Shown: positions 1-6,052 of the stretch, piece after piece
How positions within the stretch are numbered: the first letter of the stretch is position 1
How the letters are laid out: the number at the start of each line of letters is the position of its first letter
Program-made: the position numbers and the translations under genes
Assembly (NCBI GenBank): GCA_041625325.1
Contig: JBFJTN010000174.1
Location: forward strand, 1-7,845
DNA length: 7,845 bases
DNA from: Oceanococcus sp041625325
Lineage (GTDB): Bacteria; Pseudomonadota; Gammaproteobacteria; Nevskiales; Oceanococcaceae
Reading direction: 5' to 3'
The notes under the pieces: generated by a model
Seen by the model: only the letters and a program-made list of their open reading frames with translations
Databases searched by the model: none
Told to the model about the DNA's origin: nothing

Positions 1-651
1 CGCATGCTGGGGGTCGAGGGCCGCCAGCCGGAGCTGCTGGAGGCCGAGAAGAAGATGCTGCCGGTCACCGCCCACGGCGTCCACATGATGTCCATCGGCC
101 TGCTGGTGGATGCCGAGCAGCCGACCATCTGGCGCGGCCCCATGGTCACCCAGGCCCTGCAGCAGCTGCTGGCCGAGACCCGCTGGCCGGCGCTGGACTA
201 CCTGATCATCGACCTGCCGCCGGGCACCGGCGATACCCAGCTGTCGCTGGCCCAGCGGATCCCCGTCTCCGGCGCCGTCATCGTCACCACCCCTCAGGAC
301 ATCGCCCTGCTGGATGCGCGCAAGGGTCTGAAAATGTTCGAGAAGGTCGGGGTCACCGTGCTGGGCGTGGTGGAGAACATGAGCACCCATGTGTGCTCGA
401 ACTGCGGCCATGTGGACGAGATCTTCGGCAGCGGCGGCGGCGTGGCCATGGCGCAGCAGTACCAGGTGCCGCTGCTGGGCCAGCTGCCCCTGCACCGCAG
501 CATCCGCGAGCAGGCCGACTCCGGCGCCCCCACCGTGGCCGCCGAGCCGGACGGCGAACTCGCCGCCGCCTACTTCGCCATGGCCCGGCGCACCGCCTTC
601 GAGCTGAGCCAGGCCGGCGAGGCCGAATTCCCCGAGATCGTGGTGGAGTGA
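1..651 (+). CDS. apbC: Mrp/ApbC (NBP35-family) iron-sulfur cluster carrier ATPase, C-terminal part, 5' end outside window
   Basis: This is the C-terminal ~216 residues of an Mrp/ApbC P-loop ATPase, a cytoplasmic carrier that binds a [4Fe-4S] cluster and passes it to apoproteins. The frame is open to the window edge. The internal ATG at 4 is not the start, because RMLGV is the usual continuation of the segment after the (missing) Walker A and switch I region. Counting from that Met, visible motifs are DYLIIDLPPGTGD (about 65-77; switch II/Walker B region), VTTPQ (94-98) and the cluster-binding CxxC, Cys131 and Cys134 in VCSNCGH, followed by IFGSGGG. Family members are around 360 residues, so roughly 40% is missing. 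The downstream neighbour is dcd; I recall apbC-dcd as a conserved pair in Pseudomonas, which supports both calls. Family assignment is very secure; the exact symbol (apbC versus mrp) is convention. Confidence 0.96.
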   Translation, partial: RMLGVEGRQPELLEAEKKMLPVTAHGVHMMSIGLLVDAEQPTIWRGPMVTQALQQLLAETRWPALDYLIIDLPPGTGDTQLSLAQRIPVSGAVIVTTPQDIALLDARKGLKMFEKVGVTVLGVVENMSTHVCSNCGHVDEIFGSGGGVAMAQQYQVPLLGQLPLHRSIREQADSGAPTVAAEPDGELAAAYFAMARRTAFELSQAGEAEFPEIVVE

Positions 652-655
652 CGCC

Positions 656-673
656 GCCCCGGGGCAACGGGGC
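656..673. other. Short GC hairpin just after the mrp/apbC stop
   Basis: A 6-bp perfect inverted repeat (GCCCCG / CGGGGC, 6-nt loop) begins 4 nt after the stop codon. It is followed by CAAGAAG rather than a T-run, so it is not a classical intrinsic terminator. It could stabilise the 3' end of the message or act with the larger palindrome that starts 8 nt later. In DNA this GC-rich, a 6-bp stem can also arise by chance. Confidence 0.35.
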
Positions 674-681
674 CAAGAAGA

Positions 682-759
682 ATCCGCAGATGACACAGAT
701 GACGCAGATTGCAACGGCAGCGTTGAGAACAATCTGTGTAATCTGTGTCATCTGCGGAT
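682..759. repeat. Long palindromic repeat made of 9-nt CAGATgaca-type units
   Basis: Left arm 682-711 and right arm 730-759 are 30 nt each and complementary at 28 positions, with one G/A mismatch and one G-T wobble, around an 18-nt loop (712-729). Each arm is a run of degenerate 9-mers: CAGATGACA, CAGATGACG, CAGATTGCA on the left, and AATCTGTGT, AATCTGTGT, CATCTGCGG on the right. The loop itself contains AACG/CGTT. As RNA this would fold into one long hairpin without a terminal U-run. From memory, repeats of the type ATCTGTGTAATCTGTG occur scattered between genes in many environmental bacteria; I cannot confirm copy number here. It may act as a bidirectional terminator-like or mRNA-stabilising element, or be a mobile palindromic element. 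The structure is seen directly; the function is unknown. Confidence 0.9.
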
Positions 760-803
760 AAGCAAAAACCCGCCCGCGCACACCAGGGTCGGGACAGAAA
801 ACC

Positions 804-808
804 AAGGA
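804..808 (+). promoter_or_regulatory. Ribosome binding site of dcd
   Basis: AAGGA lies 7 nt before the ATG at 816, which supports that start over any internal Met. Confidence 0.75.
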
Positions 809-815
809 ACAAGGG

Positions 816-1382
<567 letters not shown>

Positions 1383-1396
1383 TCCCGCCGCTCCGC

Positions 1397-3178
1397 TTAC
1401 ATCCGGGCCGCGCCGCTGTCCTCGCCGCCCTCTTCCTCGTCGTCGTGATGCTGGACCAGATGCAGGTGCCGCCGCCGCGGACCGGTCTCATGGCCGGCCA
1501 GCACCTCATCGCGAAAGCGCTGCAGTGACACCGGCCGGCCGATGAAGTTGCCCTGGGCCAGGTGGCATTGCCGGGCCCGCAGGGCGGCCATCTGCGCCGC
1601 CGTCTCCACCCCCTCGGCGACCACCTGCAAGCGCAGGGCCTGGGCCATCGCGATGCAGGCGCTGACCAGGCTGTCGTGATCCGGGTTGATCACCATGCCC
1701 TCGACGAACAGGCGGTCGATCTTGAGCATGTCGAAATGGTGCTGGCTCAGATAGCTGAGCGAGGCGTAGCCGGTGCCGAAGTCATCCATGGACAGGCGCA
1801 CCCCCATCTCGGACAGGCTGTGCAGATTGTTCTCGATCACCCGGCCGCGATCGAACAGCAGCTTTTCGGTGACCTCGATCTCCAGCCGTTCAGGCGCGAA
1901 GTCGCTCTCGTACAGCACCCGCTGCACCAGGCTGGCGAAGTCGCCGCGGCGCAACTGCTGGGGGGAGACATTGACGGACAGGCGCAGGGGCTGGCCATCG
2001 CGGCAGTTCAGGGCGCGGAAGTCCGCGCAGGCCTGGCGCAGCACGAACTCGCCGATCTCCCAGATCAGGCCGGAATGCTCCGCCTGGCTGACGAATTCCC
2101 CGGGGCCCACCGGGCCCAGGGTCGGGCTGCGCCAGCGCAGCAGGGCCTCGGCGCTGACGATCTGGCCGCGGGCCATGTCCAGCACCGGCTGGTAGTGCAG
2201 GAACATCTCGCCGCGCGCGATGGCCTGATGCAGGTTCTTCTCCAGGCTCACCCGGCGGGCTACATCCAGATTCATCATCGTGGTGTAGAAGCGGATGCGC
2301 CCGCGCCCCTGCTTCTTGGCCTGATACATGGCGGTATCGGCGCAGGCCATCAGCTTGTCGGCGTCGGCGCTGTCGTCAGGCGCCATGGCCACCCCGATGC
2401 TGATTCCGGCGCGGGTGGTGATGCCATTGAGGGAGAAGGGTTTGTCGAAAGCGCGCAGCACGTTCTCCGCGATGGTCTTGGCATCCTCCAGCCGGCTCAG
2501 GCCGGACAGGATGATGACGAATTCGTCGCCGCCCAGGCGACCGACGGTATCGCCCTGGCGCAGCTGCTGCTGGAAGCGCGTGGCGGCCTGACGCAGCAGC
2601 TGGTCGCCGGCCTCATGCCCCAGGCTGTCATTGATGGTCTTGAAGTCGTCCAGGTCGATGTAGAGCAGCGCGGTCTTGCGCTGGTGACGGTGGTCCTGCT
2701 CCAGCGCAGCGCCGAGGCGGTCATGGCTGAGGGTGCGGCAGGGCAGGTTGGTCAGGTCGTCATACAGCGCGCGGCGGCGGATCAGCCGCTCGTTCATGCG
2801 CATGCGGATCTGGTTGTAGACCCGGCTCTGGATTTCCACCCGGCGCAGCGGTTTGCGGACCAGATCGGCGCCACCAACGCGGAAGGCCCGGTCATGTTCC
2901 TCGTCGTCGTCGCGACTGCTCAGAAAGATCACCGGCACGGTGGCCGTGGCCGCCTCGGCCTTGAGCCGTTCGCACAGCTCGAAGCCACCGGTGTCGGGCA
3001 GCTCGATGCCGATCAGGATGGCGTCCGGACGATGCAAGCGCGCGGCCGCGAGCCCTTCGGCGCCGCTGGCGGCGACCTGCACCGCATAGTCGTCGTTCAG
3101 CAGATCCTGAAGCTGCCGCAATGTCTCCGCGCAGCCATCAATGGCCAGGACCGTGAGTAATGTCTTGTCGTCATCCAT
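1397..3178 (-). CDS. Response-regulator-like GGDEF-EAL protein (cyclic-di-GMP synthase/phosphodiesterase) with degenerate receiver
   Basis: A 593-residue soluble protein with three domains. The receiver (about 7-120) keeps Asp14, Ser87 and Lys109 (KP), but has Gly15 in place of the second acidic residue and Gly57 (GGC, 3008-3010) where the phospho-accepting Asp belongs, so it probably cannot be phosphorylated in the usual way. The GGDEF domain (about 138-298) has DLDDFKTIND (175-184), GH..GD (187-192), GGDEF intact (216-220) and the inhibitory RxxD I-site (Arg207-Asp210). The EAL domain (about 312-560) has EALLRW (344-349), Asn403, Glu435, DDFGTGY (465-471), Lys486, Glu522 and Gln542, which is the full metal and catalytic set. 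Both making and hydrolysing c-di-GMP therefore look possible; the net activity cannot be predicted. The last 26 residues (568-593) form an unusual His/Asp/Glu-rich tail. The ATG at 3178 has GGGAG 8 nt upstream. It lies 61 nt behind a small membrane-protein gene, probably in one transcript. Confidence 0.95.
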   Translation of the reverse strand: MDDDKTLLTVLAIDGCAETLRQLQDLLNDDYAVQVAASGAEGLAAARLHRPDAILIGIELPDTGGFELCERLKAEAATATVPVIFLSSRDDDEEHDRAFRVGGADLVRKPLRRVEIQSRVYNQIRMRMNERLIRRRALYDDLTNLPCRTLSHDRLGAALEQDHRHQRKTALLYIDLDDFKTINDSLGHEAGDQLLRQAATRFQQQLRQGDTVGRLGGDEFVIILSGLSRLEDAKTIAENVLRAFDKPFSLNGITTRAGISIGVAMAPDDSADADKLMACADTAMYQAKKQGRGRIRFYTTMMNLDVARRVSLEKNLHQAIARGEMFLHYQPVLDMARGQIVSAEALLRWRSPTLGPVGPGEFVSQAEHSGLIWEIGEFVLRQACADFRALNCRDGQPLRLSVNVSPQQLRRGDFASLVQRVLYESDFAPERLEIEVTEKLLFDRGRVIENNLHSLSEMGVRLSMDDFGTGYASLSYLSQHHFDMLKIDRLFVEGMVINPDHDSLVSACIAMAQALRLQVVAEGVETAAQMAALRARQCHLAQGNFIGRPVSLQRFRDEVLAGHETGPRRRHLHLVQHHDDEEEGGEDSGAARM

Positions 3179-3186
3179 GGATCACT

Positions 3187-3191
3187 CTCCC
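3187..3191 (-). promoter_or_regulatory. Ribosome binding site of the GGDEF-EAL gene, abutting a hairpin
   Basis: GGGAG on the minus strand lies 8 nt before the ATG at 3178. Its first G is also the last base of the 6-bp stem at 3191-3209, so folding could limit ribosome access. Confidence 0.6.
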
Positions 3192-3209
3192 GGCGGAGCC
3201 CCACCGCCG
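3191..3209 (-). other. Intercistronic hairpin next to the GGDEF-EAL ribosome site
   Basis: On the minus strand CGGCGG (3209-3204) pairs with CCGCCG (3196-3191) around a 7-nt loop. The stem ends on the first base of the Shine-Dalgarno sequence. The pairing is directly visible; a regulatory role is inference. Confidence 0.4.
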
Positions 3210-3221
3210 TCCCGCCATGCC

Positions 3222-3237
3222 CCGGTCGGCTGACCGG
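3222..3237 (-). other. Intercistronic hairpin after the small membrane-protein gene
   Basis: CCGGTC and GACCGG form a 6-bp perfect stem with a 4-nt loop, 2 nt after the TAG stop of the small gene. There is no U-run on either strand, so a factor-independent terminator is unlikely. It could instead protect the upstream message or cause uneven expression of the two genes. Confidence 0.45.
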
Positions 3238-3239
3238 CG

Positions 3240-3566
3240 CTACTCGAACATTCGCTGGTTGAGGCCCTTGATACCCGCACGCGCCGGATGCAGCTCGCCG
3301 CTGGAGGTGGTGTGGAACAGGCCATCCTCCAGGTCCGCGGCTTCGCTCATCCTCTCGTGCAGGTGCAGCAGCACGGCCACCAGCCCCCGATTGACCGCCA
3401 CCAGCAGGCCCAGCAGAACAGCCAGTGCGGCGATGGATGTCCCGCTGCCCAGCGAAAACTCGTTGACCACCATGACCGCCAGCACGGTGGCACCAATGCA
3501 GGTGACGCCGGCGAGCAGGCCGAAAATGGCGGTGAGCAGGCGGACTCCGATGTGATCTGACGTCAT
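3240..3566 (-). CDS. Small two-helix membrane protein, function unknown
   Basis: A 108-residue protein I do not recognise. Hydrophobic segments at about 10-34 and 43-67 look like two transmembrane helices joined by a short loop (NEFSLGSG, 35-42). The second helix carries Asn59-Arg60 inside it. Arg9 before helix 1 and the His/Arg/Glu-rich HLHERM after helix 2 suggest both ends face the cytoplasm. The remaining ~40 residues are soluble, with an acidic patch (SEAADLED, 74-81) and a basic end. No signal peptide cleavage site or enzymatic motif is seen. The ATG at 3566 has a good GGGGAG 9 nt upstream. The coding sequence shows a length, hydropathy and ribosome site fitting a real gene, and it precedes the GGDEF-EAL gene by 61 nt on the same strand. 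It may anchor or signal to that protein, but this is inferred from position only. Confidence 0.8.
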   Translation of the reverse strand: MTSDHIGVRLLTAIFGLLAGVTCIGATVLAVMVVNEFSLGSGTSIAALAVLLGLLVAVNRGLVAVLLHLHERMSEAADLEDGLFHTTSSGELHPARAGIKGLNQRMFE

Positions 3567-3575
3567 CTCTGAAAT

Positions 3576-3581
3576 CTCCCC
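3576..3581 (-). promoter_or_regulatory. Ribosome binding site of the small membrane-protein gene
   Basis: GGGGAG on the minus strand lies 9 nt before the ATG at 3566. It is the best argument that this short reading frame is translated. Confidence 0.7.
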
Positions 3582-3616
3582 AAAAATCCCAAGGTAGATC
3601 GCAGCATCGCTCCTGC

Positions 3617-3656
3617 AGGCGCTGGGAAATAGTCAGATTTGTACCGGCCAGCGCCT
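3617..3656. repeat. 9-bp inverted repeat in the divergent promoter region
   Basis: AGGCGCTGG (3617-3625) is the exact reverse complement of CCAGCGCCT (3648-3656), with 22 nt between. Nested inside is AAAT (3627-3630) / ATTT (3637-3640). It could be a two-half-site operator for a dimeric regulator affecting both directions, or a stem-loop in a leader RNA. The symmetry is seen; the role is inferred. Confidence 0.5.
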
Positions 3657-3678
3657 TCGTGATCGCGGTGATGCCGCG

Positions 3679-3707
3679 TTGCGGCAGGGGGGCAGTAGCA
3701 GTATTTT
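3679..3707 (+). promoter_or_regulatory. Weak sigma70-like promoter candidate for the TonB receptor gene
   Basis: TTGCGG (3679-3684) and TATTTT (3702-3707) are spaced 17 nt apart and match the -35 and -10 consensus at 3 and 4 of 6 positions. A transcript would start near 3714, just ahead of the AAGGA at 3729. The match is weak and could be chance. Confidence 0.3.
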
Positions 3708-3728
3708 GGCGGGAACAAGAAGAACGCA

Positions 3729-3733
3729 AAGGA
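3729..3733 (+). promoter_or_regulatory. Ribosome binding site that sets the TonB receptor start at TTG 3740
   Basis: AAGGA lies 6 nt before TTG 3740. No comparable site precedes GTG 3659 or ATG 3671 in the same frame, so the later start is preferred. Confidence 0.6.
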
Positions 3734-3739
3734 ACGCTG

Positions 3740-6049
3740 TTGTCGCCAGGGAAGCCGCTGAGGGATGGATTGTGGCCGCTTGCCGCGCTTGCCGCGCTGG
3801 TCGCGGTGGTGGCAGCCGTGCCGGCGGCCAGTGCCGCGGACGAGGTGGAAGCGGATGCCCCGCCCGCGGCAGCCGCGACCCGGCCTGCGCCGGCCCAGGA
3901 TTCGACCGTGGTCCTGGCCGAGGACAAGCTGCCCGATGCGCAGGCCCGGCACCAGGCGCCGGGCGACAGCCTGCAGCTCGATCCGATCATCGTCACCGCC
4001 ACCAAGCGGCCCATGGCCCTGCGTGAGGTGCCGGCCAGCATCGGGGTGATCAGCGGAGCCGCCCTGGAAGAGGCCGGCGCGCTGGAATTGCGGGATTTTC
4101 TCGGGCGTGTTCCCGGCGTGCAGCAAACGGAAGTCTTCACCGAGTACAACCGGATTTCCGTGCGTGGCATCCAGTCCGACGCCGCCGCCGTGACGCCGGC
4201 GGCGACCGGTTACTTTGTCGATGATGTGCCCTTTTCCGACCCCTTTGTCCTGCATGCTCGGCCTGATATTCCACCGTTTGATCTGGATGCGGTCGAGGTG
4301 CTGAAGGGGCCGCAAGGAACCCTGTTCGGCGCGTCGGCACTCAGCGGTGCGGTGCGCTATCGAACGATTGATGCGCGCCCCGCAGAAACGGGAGGGCACG
4401 GCTTCATCCAGACCAGAAACCCAACAGATGGACAGCCGGAGCGGGCGGGTGGGCTTGCCGTGAACTTGCCGCTGGGCGAGAACGCCGGCCTGCGTGTGGT
4501 TGGAGTCAGTCGCCTGGGAGGCGGCCGGATCGACGACCTGCGGCAGGACGTGGCGGACACGGACAAGAGCCGGCGCTACAACGGTCGTGCACTGCTGCGC
4601 TGGGATGGGGGCGGGCGCTGGACCTTCGGGCTCAAGGCCCATCTACAGACCTCCCGTGCAGACGACGTGCCTCAGGCCGAAACCACGGACGGCCGGCTGG
4701 AGCGATCGCGGGCATTGCGGGCAGCGCCCACGGCCGCGCGCTTCGGATTCGGGACCCTGGACGCGACTGTTCGCTTCGATGTGGCCGATCTGGTGATGGT
4801 CAGCAGCGTGGTCGACAAGTCCAGCTATCTCAGCGGCAGGAACGCCGCCCGCACCCTGGGTGCTGAAGACGCCGGACAGCCCATTTCGTCACCGGTCAGC
4901 GAGGACATTCAGGGCCAGGTGCACGAAATGCGCTTGGTGTCCGCCACCAGCGATCACGGCTGGCAGTGGCTGGCCGGAATTTACTATCACAGGTACGCGG
5001 ATTTCAGTACCCAGCGGGTGTATGCCGATGGCGAAGCCGTGGATCAGCTTCCCGTCTTGCTGGATTTCGTGGCCGATATCCGTGCGCAGGAACGGGCGGC
5101 ATTCGGTGAGCTGGGCCTGCCGCTGAGACGTGGCTGGTTGCTCAATCTCGGTTTGCGCGGCTATCAGGTGGAAACTGCGGGTGAGGTGGTGTCGTCGGGT
5201 TTGATCATTCTGGCCACAGGCGAGACGGAAAACCGCAATGACGCGAGAATTCGGGAGTCGGGCCTCAACCCCAGACTGGCCTTGAGTTTTCAGCCGAAGG
5301 CCGGGTTCAGCGCCTATTTGAGCGCATCCCGTGGATTTCGTTTCGGCGGCATACAGATCGTTGGCCCTTCCCCGGTGTCGCCGAATGTGCCGCCGACCTA
5401 CGATTCCGACACCTTGTGGAATTTCGAGCTGGGCCTGCGCGGTGAATGGTTGGAAAAGCGCCTGCAGACCGATCTGGCGCTGTTCTATATTGACTGGGAC
5501 GACCCTCAGTTGCAGACCACGACTGGTGGAGCGGTGCCACTCAATACCGTTGACAATGTCGGGCACGCTCGGAGTCAGGGCGGCGAGTTGAGCCTGCAGT
5601 GGCGCCCGGGCGGTCCAGGGCTCGCGCTGGGGTTGGCCGCCGCCTACACGGATGCTCGTACAACCGTGGCCTACACCACTCCCAGCGGCGATCAGGCGCC
5701 GGCCGGTTCACGCCTGCCGGGTACCGCTCGCCACCAACTCGTCGCAACCCTGGATTACGACTGGCGCTGGGGTGATCACCGCTTACGCTTTGGACTGGCC
5801 CACCAGCGCTTAGGCCCCGGCTACAGCGACATCCTGCATCAGTTGGACATCTTCGATTTCTCGACCACCGATCTGCGGTTGAGCTGGCAGCAGCCACGCT
5901 GGCTGGGTCGGACGCGCCTGAGTGCTGGCATCAACAATCTCGGTGACGCACGGGGCCTGACTCAGGCTCTGGTCCTGTCGGAAGACAATTTCACGACGAT
6001 GTACAACAACACGCGCAGTGTGGATGTCAGGCTGGATTTTGCCTTTTGA
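3740..6049 (+). CDS. TonB-dependent outer-membrane receptor, substrate unknown
   Basis: An outer-membrane gated-channel importer powered by TonB-ExbB-ExbD. From the preferred TTG start it is 769 residues. That start gives an ideal signal peptide: short basic start MSPGKPLRDG, hydrophobic LWPLAALAALVAVVAAVP, and cleavage after AASA near residue 32. Starting at GTG 3659 (796 residues) would add 27 residues ahead of it and has no ribosome site. After an Ala/Pro-rich linker comes the TonB box DPIIVTATK (about 81-89), then the plug domain (about 90-208) with the typical ISVRGI, YFVDDVPF and VEVLKGPQGTLFGASALSGAVRY. The rest is a beta-barrel with the family's LSASRGFRFGG and a C-terminal strand ending in Phe, the usual assembly signal. 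The ligand (siderophore, cobalamin, sugar, peptide) cannot be told from sequence. It is divergent from the c-di-GMP genes and ends 3 nt from the convergent hydrolase. Codon choice is less GC-biased than in dcd. Confidence 0.95.
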   Translation: MSPGKPLRDGLWPLAALAALVAVVAAVPAASAADEVEADAPPAAAATRPAPAQDSTVVLAEDKLPDAQARHQAPGDSLQLDPIIVTATKRPMALREVPASIGVISGAALEEAGALELRDFLGRVPGVQQTEVFTEYNRISVRGIQSDAAAVTPAATGYFVDDVPFSDPFVLHARPDIPPFDLDAVEVLKGPQGTLFGASALSGAVRYRTIDARPAETGGHGFIQTRNPTDGQPERAGGLAVNLPLGENAGLRVVGVSRLGGGRIDDLRQDVADTDKSRRYNGRALLRWDGGGRWTFGLKAHLQTSRADDVPQAETTDGRLERSRALRAAPTAARFGFGTLDATVRFDVADLVMVSSVVDKSSYLSGRNAARTLGAEDAGQPISSPVSEDIQGQVHEMRLVSATSDHGWQWLAGIYYHRYADFSTQRVYADGEAVDQLPVLLDFVADIRAQERAAFGELGLPLRRGWLLNLGLRGYQVETAGEVVSSGLIILATGETENRNDARIRESGLNPRLALSFQPKAGFSAYLSASRGFRFGGIQIVGPSPVSPNVPPTYDSDTLWNFELGLRGEWLEKRLQTDLALFYIDWDDPQLQTTTGGAVPLNTVDNVGHARSQGGELSLQWRPGGPGLALGLAAAYTDARTTVAYTTPSGDQAPAGSRLPGTARHQLVATLDYDWRWGDHRLRFGLAHQRLGPGYSDILHQLDIFDFSTTDLRLSWQQPRWLGRTRLSAGINNLGDARGLTQALVLSEDNFTTMYNNTRSVDVRLDFAF

Positions 6050-6052
6050 GCA

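Larger units (their letters stand above)
3567..3739. promoter_or_regulatory. Divergent intergenic region between the c-di-GMP operon and the TonB receptor gene
   Basis: These 173 nt separate two start codons facing away from each other, so promoters for both directions must lie here or overlap the flanks. It contains the ribosome sites of both genes, a 9-bp inverted repeat (3617-3656), a small GCCGC-GTT-GCGGC hairpin (3673-3685) and a weak sigma70-like promoter for the + strand. I see no convincing promoter for the minus strand. Confidence 0.6.

Noticed and set aside
682..759. The palindrome as a CRISPR fragment or a classical intrinsic terminator
   Set aside because: There are no regularly spaced identical repeats with unique spacers, and no T-run follows the stem on either strand.
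1562..3160. A 532-codon open frame on the + strand covering most of the GGDEF-EAL gene
   Set aside because: It is antisense to a gene with unmistakable domains; the lack of stops is explained by high GC at third positions, and the translation is a low-complexity His/Gln/Ala/Gly-rich string with no family resemblance.
3097..4642. Two long minus-strand open frames (357 and 359 codons) across the divergent region and the 5' part of the TonB receptor gene
   Set aside because: They overlap three confidently assigned genes, lack ribosome sites and recognisable motifs, and read as antisense shadows.
4889..5566. A 225-codon minus-strand open frame within the TonB receptor gene
   Set aside because: It lies wholly antisense to beta-barrel coding sequence whose translation matches the receptor family through to its terminal Phe; no independent support.
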